A DNA stretch of 64,000 bases from Comamonadaceae bacterium (lineage in GTDB: Bacteria; Pseudomonadota; Gammaproteobacteria; Burkholderiales; Burkholderiaceae_C). Where the stretch lies: assembly GCA_947443645.1 (NCBI GenBank), contig CANEXF010000009.1, positions 95,701-159,700 on the forward strand, read 5' to 3'. Below, piece by piece: positions 1 through 9,155 of the stretch. The stretch's first letter is position 1. Each line of letters begins with the position of its first letter. The notes under the pieces are model-generated. The model saw only the letters and a list, made by a program, of their open reading frames with translations. It searched no databases and was not told the DNA's origin. The position numbers were made by a program, and so were the translations under genes.

Positions 1-1356
1 TTCGGCAGCTATCTGGCCGCCAATTACGACGAACTGGTGGACTGCCCCGTCGAGATGGGCCTGTTCTGGAGTGGCAGCTTCAGCGCCTGCGGCGTAGCCC
101 ACCGTTTTGTGGTGAGCGGCGCGCCACCCAGCTTTGATGGCGAGCTGCTGCTGGCCGACGTTAAAAAAATCTGCGAGACCCAGATCCGCTTTTGGCACGA
201 GAGCCCGCGTGGCGCAAAAAAACCACCGTTTGCCAGCTACCTGTTCATGCTCAACGCGGTGGACGATGGTTATGGCGGACTGGAACACCGCAACTCCACC
301 GCGCTGATCTGCAAGCGCCAGGACCTGCCGCGCCTGGCCGAAAGCCCGGCCAAACCCTTCAAGCCGACCGAGGGTTACATCACGCTGCGCGGCTTGATCA
401 GCCACGAATACTTTCACAGCTGGAACGTCAAGCGGCTGCGCCCGGCAGAGTTCGAGCGCTACAACTACGCGCAGGAAAACCACACCCAACTGCTGTGGTT
501 TTTTGAGGGCTTCACCAGCTACTACGACGACTTGCTGCTGCGCCGCGCAGGCCTGCTGGACAACGCCGGCTACCTCAAGCTGCTGAACAAAACCATCAAC
601 CAGGTCATGCAGGCGCCGGGACGGCTGGTGCAGTCGGTGGCCGAGGCGAGTTTTGACGCCTGGGTCAAGTATTACCGACAGGACGAAAACACACCCAACG
701 CCACGGTGAGCTACTACACCAAGGGCGCGCTGGTGGCACTGTGTCTGGACCTGACGCTGCGCGCTGAGCGCCAGGCTGGTGAGACCACCAGTCTGGACCA
801 GGTGATGCGCGCGCTCTGGCTGCGCTGCAAGGCCGGCCCGATGCAAGAAGCCGATTTGGCCGCTGTGCTGCAGCGGCTGGGCAAACGCTCGTTTGCGCCC
901 GAGCTGGCGCGCTGGGTGCACGGCCGGGACGAGCTGCCGCTCAAGGCCTTGCTGCAGCAGCAAGGCGTGGCCGTGCATGAAGACCCGGCGCAACTGGCGC
1001 AGTCTCTTGGCCTGCGGGTCAGCGAAAGCCAGAGCCTGCAGATCAAGACCGTGCTGCGCGGTGGCCCGGCCGAGAAAGCCGGCTTTGCCGCTGGCGATGA
1101 ATGGCTGGGCTTGGAGCCGGCCGGCAAGGCCGCTGCCGGTAGCTGGCGCATGAGCCGGCTCGACGACCTGCTGCTGTATGCCGGCAAGGCGAAAAAAGTC
1201 ATCGCTCTGGTTGCCCGAGACAAACGCCTGCTGCGGCTGGAGCTAGCCATACCGACGCCCGCCACCACCTGGCGCCTGACGGTGCAGGATGCGGACAAGG
1301 TTCAGCAGTGGCTAGCCCCTGTTGCCCCGCTTGCATCTGTTTCGCCTGCAAATTGA
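1..1356 (+). CDS. M61 family metallopeptidase (glycyl aminopeptidase-like), 5' partial
   Basis: The reading frame is open from base 1, so the N-terminus lies outside the window; about 451 C-terminal residues are present. The gluzincin motif [12 protein letters not shown] is encoded near 401-436, with a downstream Glu in [12 protein letters not shown] as probable third zinc ligand. A PDZ-like region follows near the C-terminus ([19 protein letters not shown]). This architecture, an M61 catalytic domain followed by PDZ, is typical of proteobacterial peptidases related to Sphingomonas glycyl aminopeptidase. The exact substrate cannot be read from sequence. The next gene starts 27 bp downstream on the same strand, so co-transcription is plausible. 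Confidence 0.9.
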   Translation, partial: FGSYLAANYDELVDCPVEMGLFWSGSFSACGVAHRFVVSGAPPSFDGELLLADVKKICETQIRFWHESPRGAKKPPFASYLFMLNAVDDGYGGLEHRNSTALICKRQDLPRLAESPAKPFKPTEGYITLRGLISHEYFHSWNVKRLRPAEFERYNYAQENHTQLLWFFEGFTSYYDDLLLRRAGLLDNAGYLKLLNKTINQVMQAPGRLVQSVAEASFDAWVKYYRQDENTPNATVSYYTKGALVALCLDLTLRAERQAGETTSLDQVMRALWLRCKAGPMQEADLAAVLQRLGKRSFAPELARWVHGRDELPLKALLQQQGVAVHEDPAQLAQSLGLRVSESQSLQIKTVLRGGPAEKAGFAAGDEWLGLEPAGKAAAGSWRMSRLDDLLLYAGKAKKVIALVARDKRLLRLELAIPTPATTWRLTVQDADKVQQWLAPVAPLASVSPAN

Positions 1357-1382
1357 CATCAACCACCTCACGAGGACTTCCC

Positions 1383-2171
1383 ATGAGCTACAACATGATC
1401 TTGACCAGCACCCAGGGCCCTGACACACGTCAGGTCGGTATCATCACGCTGAACCGGCCCAAGCAGCTCAATGCGCTGAATGACCAGCTGATGGACGAGC
1501 TGGCCAGCGCGCTCAAGGCTTTTGATGCCGACGACAGCATTGGCTGCGTGATCCTGACCGGCAGCGAGAAAGCCTTTGCCGCCGGTGCCGACATTGGCGC
1601 CATGGCCGGCTACAGCTTTGCCGACGTCTACAACAAGGACTACATCACGCGCAACTGGGAACAGATTCGCGGCATACGCAAACCCGTGATTGCAGCGGTC
1701 AGCGGATTCGCGTTGGGCGGCGGTTGCGAGCTCGCCATGATGTGCGACTTCATCATCGCAGCCGACAACGCCAAGTTTGGCCAGCCTGAAATCAAGCTGG
1801 GCATCATTCCCGGCGCCGGTGGCACGCAGCGCCTGCCGCGCGCCGTTGGCAAGGCCAAGGCCATGGACCTGGCGCTGACCGGCCGCATGATGGATGCGCT
1901 TGAAGCAGAACGCGCAGGTCTGGTGAGCCGCGTGGTGCCACTGGACAAGCTAATGGACGAAGCGCTGGGTGCAGCACTGATGATTTGCAGCTACGGCCAG
2001 CCCAGCGTGATGGCGGCCAAGGAAGCCGTGAACCGGGCGTTTGAAAGCGGCCTGAGCGACGGCGTGATGTTCGAGCGGCGCCTGTTCCACGCGCTGTTTG
2101 CCACTGACGATCAGAAGGAAGGCATGGACGCTTTTGTGAACAAACGCAAAGCTGTATTCACACATCGTTGA
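1383..2171 (+). CDS. Enoyl-CoA hydratase/isomerase (crotonase family)
   Basis: A 262-residue protein of usual crotonase length, which would hydrate trans-2-enoyl-CoA in fatty-acid or amino-acid catabolism in the cytoplasm. The oxyanion-hole regions [10 protein letters not shown] and [15 protein letters not shown] are present. The two catalytic glutamates expected of hydratases are visible, in GGGCEL and in FGQPEIKLG. The ATG at 1383 is preferred over in-frame starts upstream because family similarity begins at MSYNMI and a GAGG ribosome site lies just before it. Substrate chain length cannot be assigned. A tRNA gene follows about 50 bp downstream. Confidence 0.93.
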   Translation: MSYNMILTSTQGPDTRQVGIITLNRPKQLNALNDQLMDELASALKAFDADDSIGCVILTGSEKAFAAGADIGAMAGYSFADVYNKDYITRNWEQIRGIRKPVIAAVSGFALGGGCELAMMCDFIIAADNAKFGQPEIKLGIIPGAGGTQRLPRAVGKAKAMDLALTGRMMDALEAERAGLVSRVVPLDKLMDEALGAALMICSYGQPSVMAAKEAVNRAFESGLSDGVMFERRLFHALFATDDQKEGMDAFVNKRKAVFTHR

Positions 2172-2202
2172 GGTCTTTGCCGAAAACGCCGCGCCGAGTC
2201 GC

Positions 2203-2208
2203 TATAAT
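2203..2208 (+). promoter_or_regulatory. Probable -10 box of the tRNA-Met gene
   Basis: A perfect TATAAT lies 11 bp before the tRNA 5' end. A possible -35 (TTGCCG, 2177-2182) is 20 bp upstream, a longer spacer than ideal. The position fits a dedicated tRNA promoter in the short gap after the hydratase gene. Confidence 0.6.
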
Positions 2209-2219
2209 GCGTGCCTAAC

Positions 2220-2296
2220 GGTGATATAGCTCAGTTGGTTAGAGCGCAGCATTCATAATGCTGATGTCGGTGGTTCAAATCCACCTATCACCACCA
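2220..2296 (+). tRNA. tRNA-Met (anticodon CAT), with encoded CCA
   Basis: The cloverleaf folds completely: 7-bp acceptor stem (GGTGATA/TATCACC), D arm GCTC/GAGC, anticodon stem CAGCA/TGCTG with loop TTCATAA, T arm GGTGG/CCACC with loop TTCAAAT, discriminator A and CCA in the DNA. The anticodon is CAT. The fully paired first acceptor base pair argues for elongator rather than initiator tRNA. A tRNA-Ile whose CAT anticodon is modified by TilS is not excluded from sequence alone. Confidence 0.95.
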
Positions 2297-2361
2297 CATT
2301 TTTGAAGCGGGGCTCAGACAACCCCCCTCTTCTGCCCCGTTACAGCCTCTGGACAAATACC

Positions 2362-2826
2362 ATGAACCGCTGCACACGTCGTCTGATGGCCACACTGCCC
2401 ACGCTACTCTTGCTGGCCGCATCGACAGGCCTGCTTGGTCTGCCTGTCCTGGCCCAGACCGAAGACAGCAAACCAGCAGTCCGGGAATTTCCCAAAGCCG
2501 CGCTCCGAGGCGAACTCATGGTGTTGATGACGCCCGAGATCACGCTGGACGGCAAGCCCGAGCGCCTCGCGCCAGGCGTGCGCATTCTCGATCCGCAGAA
2601 CCAGCTGGTGCTGTCAGCCACGCTGACCCAGCAGCCGCTGCTGGTCAACTACCTGCGCGACAACACCGGCCAGGTCCAGCAGGTCTGGCTACTCAGCAGC
2701 GAAGAAGCCCGGCTAAAACGCCCTGGCCAGAAGCGCAACAGTTTTTTCTTCGGTTCTGACACGGCCAGTACGCCTGCAGACGACGGCAAGACGCCCTACG
2801 ACCAGCTGCCGCGCTACCAGCGCTGA
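2362..2826 (+). CDS. Small exported protein of unknown function
   Basis: A 154-residue protein with a clear Sec signal: basic MNRCTRR, a hydrophobic core (LPTLLLLAASTGLLGLP) and a probable cleavage site after VLAQ near residue 33. The mature part contains the stretches LDGKPERLAPGVRILDP and LLVNYLRDN and ends in a Lys/Arg-rich, probably disordered tail. I recognise no catalytic motif. It lies between tRNA-Met and miaB; a periplasmic location is inferred. The ATG at 2362 is chosen because it places the signal peptide at the N-terminus. Confidence 0.75.
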   Translation: MNRCTRRLMATLPTLLLLAASTGLLGLPVLAQTEDSKPAVREFPKAALRGELMVLMTPEITLDGKPERLAPGVRILDPQNQLVLSATLTQQPLLVNYLRDNTGQVQQVWLLSSEEARLKRPGQKRNSFFFGSDTASTPADDGKTPYDQLPRYQR

Positions 2827-2868
2827 GGCGCACCAAGCCCCGCCAACAGCCGGGGATTTCAATCAAAA

Positions 2869-2908
2869 AGTAGCTGCAACCCAATAGAATCGGGCGTAAG
2901 CAGCTACT
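2869..2908. repeat. Interspersed GTAGCTGC-type repeat, copy 1
   Basis: A 9-bp inverted repeat, AGTAGCTGC at 2869-2877 and GCAGCTACT at 2900-2908, in the gap before miaB. Read on the minus strand it matches the family core GTAGCTGC..ACGCCCG seen at seven other sites in this window. Confidence 0.7.
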
Positions 2909-2924
2909 GATTCAATAGCAAATC

Positions 2925-4277
2925 ATGAGCAAAAAAGTATTTATCAAGACCTTTGGCTGCCAGATGAACGAGTACGACTCGGACAAGATGTCAGATGTGC
3001 TGCACGCCGCGCAGGGCTACGAAGCGACGCAAAACATGGAAGAGGCCGACCTGATTTTGTTCAACACCTGCTCGGTGCGTGAAAAAGCCCAGGAAAAAGT
3101 CTTCAGCGACCTGGGCCGCGTCAAACACCTGAAAGAAAAAGGCGTACTGATAGGCGTGGGCGGCTGCGTCGCCAGCCAGGAAGGCGCGGCCATCATCGCG
3201 CGCGCGCCCTACGTCGACGTGGTGTTTGGCCCACAAACCCTGCACCGTCTGCCCGATCTGCTGGAAAAGCGCGCGCGCCTGGGCAAGCCCCAGGTCGACA
3301 TCAGCTTTCCGGAAATCGAGAAGTTCGACCACCTGCCGCCAGCCCGCGTCGAAGGCGCAAGCGCCTTTGTCAGCATCATGGAAGGCTGCTCCAAATACTG
3401 CAGCTACTGCGTCGTGCCCTACACGCGCGGCGAGGAAGTCTCACGGCCGTTTGAAGACGTGCTGGTCGAAGTCGCCGGGCTGGCCGACCAGGGCGTGAAA
3501 GAAATCACGCTGCTGGGCCAGAACGTCAATGCCTACCGCGGCAAGATGGGTGACACGGCAGACATTGCCGACTTCGCCACGCTGCTTGAATACGTGCACG
3601 ACATTCCCGGCATAGAACGCATCCGCTACGTGACCAGCCACCCCAATGAATTCACGCAAAGCCTGATCGACGCCTATGCCAAGCTGCCCAAGCTGGTCAA
3701 CCATCTGCACCTGCCAGTGCAGCACGGCTCGGACCGCATTCTGATGGCCATGAAGCGCGGCTACACAGCCATGGAATACAAGAGCACGATTCGCAAGCTG
3801 CGCGCGATCCGCCCCGATCTGGCCATGAGCAGCGACTTCATCGTCGGCTTTCCGGGCGAAACCCAGGACGACTTCGACAAGATGATGAAGCTCATTGACG
3901 ACGTCGGCTACGACACCTCCTTTAGCTTCATCTACAGCCCGCGGCCGGGCACACCCGCGGCCGCACTGCATGACGACACACCGCACGACGTCAAACTCAA
4001 GCGCCTGCAGCAGCTGCAAGCCAGGATTGACGAGAGCGTGAGCGCCATCAGCGCCAGCCGCCTTGGCACGGTGCAGCGCGTGCTGGTCGAAGGCCCGGCC
4101 CGCAAGACGCCCAACGCCCTGTTTGGCCGCACCGAATGCAACCGCGCCGTGGTCTTCGAAGGCCCGGAGCGCCTGATAGGCCAGCTGGTCGACATCAAGA
4201 TCACCGAAGCACCGATGCGCTCACTGCGCGGTGAGGTGCTGATGCGGGATCAGCTGGAAGCACTGCCCGCGGCTTGA
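2925..4277 (+). CDS. miaB: tRNA-2-methylthio-N6-dimethylallyladenosine synthase
   Basis: A 450-residue radical-SAM methylthiotransferase that adds the 2-methylthio group to i6A37 of tRNAs reading UNN codons. The N-terminal UPF0004 domain carries the three cysteines of the auxiliary cluster ([21 protein letters not shown]). The radical-SAM motif CSKYCSYC is encoded near 3388-3411, and a TRAM-like C-terminal segment follows (about 375-440). Length and motifs match E. coli MiaB closely. It is preceded by copy 1 of the interspersed repeat and followed by copy 2; no usual partner (ybeZ/ybeY) is seen downstream. Confidence 0.97.
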   Translation: MSKKVFIKTFGCQMNEYDSDKMSDVLHAAQGYEATQNMEEADLILFNTCSVREKAQEKVFSDLGRVKHLKEKGVLIGVGGCVASQEGAAIIARAPYVDVVFGPQTLHRLPDLLEKRARLGKPQVDISFPEIEKFDHLPPARVEGASAFVSIMEGCSKYCSYCVVPYTRGEEVSRPFEDVLVEVAGLADQGVKEITLLGQNVNAYRGKMGDTADIADFATLLEYVHDIPGIERIRYVTSHPNEFTQSLIDAYAKLPKLVNHLHLPVQHGSDRILMAMKRGYTAMEYKSTIRKLRAIRPDLAMSSDFIVGFPGETQDDFDKMMKLIDDVGYDTSFSFIYSPRPGTPAAALHDDTPHDVKLKRLQQLQARIDESVSAISASRLGTVQRVLVEGPARKTPNALFGRTECNRAVVFEGPERLIGQLVDIKITEAPMRSLRGEVLMRDQLEALPAA

Positions 4278-4286
4278 TGAGACTTA

Positions 4287-4345
4287 ATCAAATAGGCCTG
4301 TAGCGCTTTGCGGACGAGCGCTGGCAGCTACTTATTTTGTAGCGG
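4287..4345. repeat. Interspersed GTAGCTGC-type repeat, copy 2
   Basis: Just after miaB. The minus-strand reading AATAAGTAGCTGCCAGCGCT followed by CGTCCGC matches the family closely. Internal AGCGCT palindromes give it foldback potential. Confidence 0.75.
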
Positions 4346-4378
4346 AGCGCCCTTCATCACCATGCCGGATTTCGCCCC

Positions 4379-4842
4379 GGTGGCGACTCACTTTCTCTTG
4401 CTTCGCCAAGAGAAAGTAAGCAAAGAGAAGGCGACCCTGTTCTTCGTCCCTTCGCTACGCTACGGGCATCTTGCGGTGCTCGGTCAAAGCGGGGTCTCGC
4501 TCGAACTCGCCTGCGGCTCAGACAATCGCGAGCCCTGATCCGCTTTGCCCTGTGCTCCTCAGCTCATCTCCAAGGGTTTGAATAGCCAAGACCCAAGGCG
4601 AAGTCCACAAATCGGTATTTCTCCCAAACCCGTCCTGGCTGGGCTGAGCAGCGCAGCAGCAGGTGGACAAGGGCAGGCGATTGTCTGAGGCTTTAGCCGA
4701 GTTCGAGCCTGACCCCACCTGCTGCGAGCCGCGCAAGGCAAAGTTATTGGGGCCAGACCCCAAAAACTTCCCAGACTGCGGGTCGCCTTTTCTTTTGCTT
4801 ACTTTGCTTTTGGCGAAGCAAAAGAAAAGTAAGTAGCCGCCG
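4379..4842. mobile_element. MITE-like 464-bp element with about 60-bp terminal inverted repeats
   Basis: The left end (4379-4437) and right end (4781-4842) are reverse complements with few mismatches and small indels. Both contain a CTTGCTTCGCCAAGAG-like core, AAAGTAAGCAAA and GGCGACCC. The interior (about 340 bp) has two short open frames (4308-4538, partly outside, and 4518-4763 on minus) that lack a convincing start or any recognisable domain. No transposase is encoded, so it resembles a non-autonomous element. It fills most of the 623-bp gap between miaB and ffh, which otherwise holds only repeat copy 2. No clear target-site duplication was found by eye. Confidence 0.65.
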
Positions 4843-4900
4843 GGCTACCCCCGGCCGAGTCGGTGAAACCTAACTCACACCCAAGCACGCAAAACCGCGC

Positions 4901-6259
4901 CTAGAACTTGGGCATGCCCTTCATGCCGCCCATGCGCTTCATCATCTTCATCATGCCGCTGCCCTTGAGCTTTTTCATCATGCCCTGCATCTGCTCGAAC
5001 TCATTGAGAAGGCGGTTCACCTCCTGCACGTGAACACCCGAGCCTGCGGCGATGCGGCGCTTGCGGGTGGCCTTGATGAGTTCGGGCTTGCGGCGCTCGA
5101 GTGGCGTCATGCTCTGGATGATGCCTTCCTTGCGCTTGATGTCTTTTTCAGCCTTGTCCATGTCGACCTGGCCCGCCTTGGCCGCCATCTGCGCGGGCAT
5201 CTTGTCGAGCAGGCTGGACAGGCCACCCATGTTTTTCATCTGTTGCAGCTGGCTCAAAAAGTCTTCCAGATCAAAGCCGCTGCCTGACTTGAGTTTGGCG
5301 GCCAGCTTCTGGGCGGCGGCCACGTCGACGCCGGCCGTGACCTGCTCGACCAGCGCAACGATGTCGCCCATGCCCAGAATGCGGCCGGCGTGGCGTTCGG
5401 CGTCAAAGACTTCCAGGCCGTCGAGCTTTTCGCTGGTGCCCGAGAACTTGATGGGTGCGCCTGTGATTTGTCGCACGCTTAAAGCGGCCCCGCCGCGCGA
5501 GTCGCCGTCGGTCTTGGTCAGGATGATGCCGGTCAGCGGCAACGCGTCCTTGAAGGCCTTGGCGGTGTTGATCGCATCCTGACCCTGCATGGCGTCCACC
5601 ACAAACAGCGTCTCCACCGGGTTGAGCACGGCATGCAGCTCCTTGATCTCGGCCATCAGGGCTTCGTCAATTGCCAGCCGGCCGGCGGTGTCGACCAGCA
5701 GCACGTCAAAGAAATGCCGGCGCGCGTAATCAATGGCGGCCCGCGCAATGTCAACAGGCTTCTGGTCTGGCGTACTCGGGAACCACTCGGCGCCGGCCTG
5801 CGCGGTCACGGTCTTGAGCTGTTCGATGGCGGCTGGCCGGTAAACGTCACCCGAGACGGTCAGCACTTTTTTCTTGCGCTTTTCAATCAGGTGCTTGGCC
5901 AGCTTGGCGGTGGTGGTGGTTTTGCCCGCGCCCTGCAGGCCGGCCATCAGGATCACCGCCGGCGGCTGCGCTGCCAGATTGATATCGCTGACGCCCTCGC
6001 CCATGGTGGCGGCGAGCTCGCGACTGACAATGCCCACCAGCGCCTGGCCGGGTGACAGCGAGCCCAGCACTTCCTGGCCCAGAGCCTTGTCCTTGACGCG
6101 GGCAATGAAGTCGCGCACCACCGGCAGAGCCACGTCGGCCTCCAGCAAGGCCATGCGAACTTCGCGCAGCATGTCCTGCACATTGGCCTCGGTGATGCGG
6201 GCCTGGCCACGCATTTCCTTGACGAGGCGGGAGAGTTTGTCGGTAAGTGCTGAGGCCAT
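4901..6259 (-). CDS. ffh: Signal recognition particle protein Ffh
   Basis: A 452-residue SRP54 GTPase that binds signal sequences of nascent membrane proteins together with 4.5S RNA. It has the N-terminal helical bundle (1-90), the NG GTPase domain with GLQGAGKTTTTAKLA (P loop), DTAGR and TKTDGDSRGG, and a methionine-rich M domain ending in MMKMMKRMGGMKGMPKF. The start MASALTDKLSRL matches the family; the frame is open further upstream but that part has no similarity. Divergent from the ccsA-like gene across 127 bp. The 4.5S RNA gene is not in this window. Confidence 0.98.
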   Translation of the reverse strand: MASALTDKLSRLVKEMRGQARITEANVQDMLREVRMALLEADVALPVVRDFIARVKDKALGQEVLGSLSPGQALVGIVSRELAATMGEGVSDINLAAQPPAVILMAGLQGAGKTTTTAKLAKHLIEKRKKKVLTVSGDVYRPAAIEQLKTVTAQAGAEWFPSTPDQKPVDIARAAIDYARRHFFDVLLVDTAGRLAIDEALMAEIKELHAVLNPVETLFVVDAMQGQDAINTAKAFKDALPLTGIILTKTDGDSRGGAALSVRQITGAPIKFSGTSEKLDGLEVFDAERHAGRILGMGDIVALVEQVTAGVDVAAAQKLAAKLKSGSGFDLEDFLSQLQQMKNMGGLSSLLDKMPAQMAAKAGQVDMDKAEKDIKRKEGIIQSMTPLERRKPELIKATRKRRIAAGSGVHVQEVNRLLNEFEQMQGMMKKLKGSGMMKMMKRMGGMKGMPKF

Positions 6260-6386
6260 GGGCAGGCTCCACGAACATGGAGCAATTAGTGGACGCGCCT
6301 GGAATTCATTTCCAGATGCACCCGGGGGTAGAAAAGAAGACTTGCGATGCCCGAGCAAAACCAGGTGCTCAAGCTAAACTGTGAGC

Positions 6387-7187
6387 ATGATTTTAGCTTT
6401 GAGTGCTTGGTGGGGTCTGGCGATGGCAATGGGCGCGGCTGCAAGCTATGGCGTGCTGGCGCTCACAACGCAGCGCCTGAGCCAGAAAACAATGCGCGCC
6501 GTGTTGTTTGCCGCCTGGCTGCTGCATGGCTTGATGCTGGCCGAAGGCCTGCTCGGCGAGCCGCCGCGCTTTGGTTTTGCGCCCGCACTGTCCATGACAG
6601 TCTGGCTGGTGGTGACGGTGTACGCGGTTGAAAGCCGTTTTTTTCCGCAGCTGCAAGCGCATTGGGCGCTGGCTGGCGTAGGCAGCGCGGCCGTGGTGCT
6701 GGCCGTGTTTTTCCCGGGCACGAGCTACCACATGATGGCCTCGCCTTGGCTGCCCCTGCACTGGGCGCTGGGGATTGCATCCTACGGCCTGTTTGCCGCT
6801 GCCGTGGTGCATGGCTGGTTGATGACGCGATCAGAACGCGCCATCCGGCTGGCTGCACCCAACGACGCCGGGGTTCCGCTGTTGACACTTGAGCGCCTGA
6901 CCTTTCGCCTGGTGGAGGCCGGCTTTGTGCTGCTGTCTGCCACCTTGCTGGTCGGCTGGCTGTTTGCAGAGCAACTCTATGGGCCCGGGCTGGCCTGGAC
7001 CTGGAACCACAAGACGGTTTTCTCAGTGCTGGCCTGGCTGACCTTTGCCGGCTTGCTGATAGGCCGGGCCAAGCTGGGCTGGCGCGGGCGCCAGGCCGTG
7101 CGGGTCTTGTATCTGGGGTCGGGGCTGCTGCTGCTGAGCTATGCGGGCTCGCGCTTTGTACTGGAAGTGGTTCTCAAGCGCATATGA
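6387..7187 (+). CDS. CcsA/YpjD-type cytochrome c assembly membrane protein
   Basis: About 266 residues, almost entirely hydrophobic with roughly eight membrane segments. It contains the tryptophan-rich WTWNHKTVFSVLAW segment typical of the CcmC/CcsA/HemX family that handles haem in the membrane. It resembles E. coli YpjD. Adjacency to ffh is common in proteobacteria. A GTG two codons earlier (6381) could also serve as start; ATG 6387 is chosen. The stop codon overlaps the next ATG by 4 bp, indicating translational coupling. A direct role in cytochrome c maturation is inferred, not shown. Confidence 0.85.
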   Translation: MILALSAWWGLAMAMGAAASYGVLALTTQRLSQKTMRAVLFAAWLLHGLMLAEGLLGEPPRFGFAPALSMTVWLVVTVYAVESRFFPQLQAHWALAGVGSAAVVLAVFFPGTSYHMMASPWLPLHWALGIASYGLFAAAVVHGWLMTRSERAIRLAAPNDAGVPLLTLERLTFRLVEAGFVLLSATLLVGWLFAEQLYGPGLAWTWNHKTVFSVLAWLTFAGLLIGRAKLGWRGRQAVRVLYLGSGLLLLSYAGSRFVLEVVLKRI

Positions 7188-7423
7188 AATACCTGCTCAT
7201 CATCAGCCTGGCGCTGGTCGTTTTCTGGTTGTGGCGCAACAAACGGCGAGACGAGTTCAGCGAGAACGCAAGAAATTCGGCGTCCAAGCGCCAGCCGACG
7301 CTTGCAGCCACTGAAATCGTGGCCTGCGATGTGTGTCATGTGCATCTGCCGCGCACTGAAGCCTTGATGGGCCCGGACGGCGTGTACTGCTCCGCCGCGC
7401 ACCGGCAACAAGCTGACCGATAA
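7184..7423 (+). CDS. PP0621-type small membrane-anchored protein
   Basis: 79 residues: one N-terminal membrane segment (MKYLLIISLALVVFWLW), a basic stop-transfer sequence and a cytoplasmic tail with CDVCHVHLP and a third cysteine in GVYCSAAH. The cysteines could bind a metal in a small zinc-ribbon-like fold. It matches the family annotated as PP0621, usually found next to pilS/pilR. The role is unknown. It overlaps the preceding gene by 4 bp and abuts pilS, so the genes are probably one operon. Confidence 0.8.
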   Translation: MKYLLIISLALVVFWLWRNKRRDEFSENARNSASKRQPTLAATEIVACDVCHVHLPRTEALMGPDGVYCSAAHRQQADR

Positions 7424-9151
7424 ATGAGCGACGTTTCCAGTTCCTGGTTTGGATCTCTGGACAACTACTCTAGCGTCTGGGGTCCGCCAGACGGCGAACG
7501 CAAGCTGGGCTCTTTTGACCGACTTTGGCGCGCATTCATGACGGCACGGCTCGTCATTGCCAGCGTTCTGCTGGTTTTGCAGGGCTTCATCTTTGCACTT
7601 GGCACCGCCAGCAATGGCTGGTCAATCGCCGTATGCATCGCCTACCTGGGGGCCACGCTGGCCGTGCGTTTGTGGGCCAGACCCAAACCGCCAGGCAGCA
7701 CATTTGACGCGCAGTGGTTGTCCACCATAGGCGTCGATGTGGTGGCGTTTTCGGCGCTCAACTTTTTACTCTCCAGCGGCATCAACTACACGCCGCTGTT
7801 TGCCCTGCCAGTGTTGCTGGCCTCGGTCCTTGGGCCGCTGCTACTGGCCCTGGGCACAGCCGCAACGGTGACGCTGCTGCTGCTGTTTGACGCCTGGTGG
7901 ATATCGCTGCAGTCCATGGGGGAGCTGACCTCCAGGTATCTGCAGGCTGGCCTTAGTGGCTCGGGTTTTTTTGCCGTAGCCCTGCTGGCCAACCAGCTGG
8001 CTTTGCGGCTGGTGCGCGAGGAGCAACGCGCCAAAAGCAGCCAGTCGGTCGCGCGCATGCAGACCCAGGTCAATGAGCTGGTGATAGAAACACTGACCGA
8101 CGGCGTCCTGGTGATTGATGCCAATGGCATTGTGCGTTCGGCCAACCCGGCGGCCAGACGCATGCTGGAAATGCGCGTCAGCGCAAGCATGGCGCCCTTT
8201 TTTCTGGCGGGCGAGAAAGCCTGGCAATCGCTGGTCGAGATCATGCACGGCACCTTCATGCTGGGCGAGCCGCAAGAAGCCGATGTGAGCCTGGACTACC
8301 CGTCGGGCAACGCGCGACGACTGCATGTGCGCACCCGGCTGGCCAACTCGCATGACAACACGCATGAAAGCATGTGCGTGATGTTTCTGGAAGACCTGCG
8401 TGAGATGGAAGCGCGCGTGCGCACCGAAAAAATGGCCGCCATGGGCCGCATGTCGGCCGCTGTGGCGCATGAAATCAGAAACCCGTTGGCCGCCATTTCC
8501 CAGGCCAATGCCTTGCTTGAAGAAGATTTGCAGGAAGCCGGCCACCGGCAACTCACCGGAATGGTCAGGCAAAACGCGCAGCGCCTGGCGAAAATTGTCG
8601 ATGAAATCCTGAATATTTCGCGCGCCCAGGCGCTGGGCCCAGAGCAGCAGGAATCGTTTTTGCGTCTGGACGACACCGTCTCGCGCATCACCTCGGACTG
8701 GAGCCGGCAGACCGCGTCGACGCAGCTGACGCGGATCGCGACTGGCGCTGCCAATGCGGCCGTGGTCTTTGAGCTTGAGCACTTGCGCCGTCTGCTGATC
8801 AATCTGCTGGACAACGCCTTGCGTTATGCCAGCAAGTCCTTCGGCGCCATTGAAGTGGCAACAGAGATCACAGCCAGCGAGCAGGCCAGGCTTTGCGTCT
8901 GGAGTGACGGTCAACCACTTGAAAAATCTGTTCAGGCCCATTTGTTTGAGCCCTTCTTTTCATCCGAAAGTCGCTCCAGCGGACTGGGTCTGTATATTTG
9001 CAGGGAGCTTTGCGAGCGTCATGGGGCGCTGATTGGCTACCAGCGCACCACACGCCGAGGCCGGCAAGGCAATGAATTTTTTGTGATTTTCAAACCCATG
9101 GCGCCGTCCGCCGGCGTCAGCCCATCTTATTTTGATGCCCTGCCGCGCTGA
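7424..9151 (+). CDS. pilS: PilS-type sensor histidine kinase
   Basis: A 575-residue membrane histidine kinase. There are about six transmembrane segments in residues 35-200, a PAS domain starting near LVIETLTDGVLVIDANG, a HisKA H-box AAVAHEIRNPLAA with the phospho-accepting His, an N-box LLINLLDNALRY and a G-box SSGLGLYICREL. This is the PilS architecture; PilS with PilR controls type IV pilin transcription through sigma-54. The start abuts the preceding stop, and pilR begins 4 bp after its end. The pilin genes are not in the window, so the target is inferred from orthology. Confidence 0.9.
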   Translation: MSDVSSSWFGSLDNYSSVWGPPDGERKLGSFDRLWRAFMTARLVIASVLLVLQGFIFALGTASNGWSIAVCIAYLGATLAVRLWARPKPPGSTFDAQWLSTIGVDVVAFSALNFLLSSGINYTPLFALPVLLASVLGPLLLALGTAATVTLLLLFDAWWISLQSMGELTSRYLQAGLSGSGFFAVALLANQLALRLVREEQRAKSSQSVARMQTQVNELVIETLTDGVLVIDANGIVRSANPAARRMLEMRVSASMAPFFLAGEKAWQSLVEIMHGTFMLGEPQEADVSLDYPSGNARRLHVRTRLANSHDNTHESMCVMFLEDLREMEARVRTEKMAAMGRMSAAVAHEIRNPLAAISQANALLEEDLQEAGHRQLTGMVRQNAQRLAKIVDEILNISRAQALGPEQQESFLRLDDTVSRITSDWSRQTASTQLTRIATGAANAAVVFELEHLRRLLINLLDNALRYASKSFGAIEVATEITASEQARLCVWSDGQPLEKSVQAHLFEPFFSSESRSSGLGLYICRELCERHGALIGYQRTTRRGRQGNEFFVIFKPMAPSAGVSPSYFDALPR

Positions 9152-9155
9152 AAAA

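Noticed and set aside
4308..4763. Two short frames in the 464-bp repeat element
   Set aside because: They cross the terminal repeats, have no ribosome site and encode no recognisable domain.
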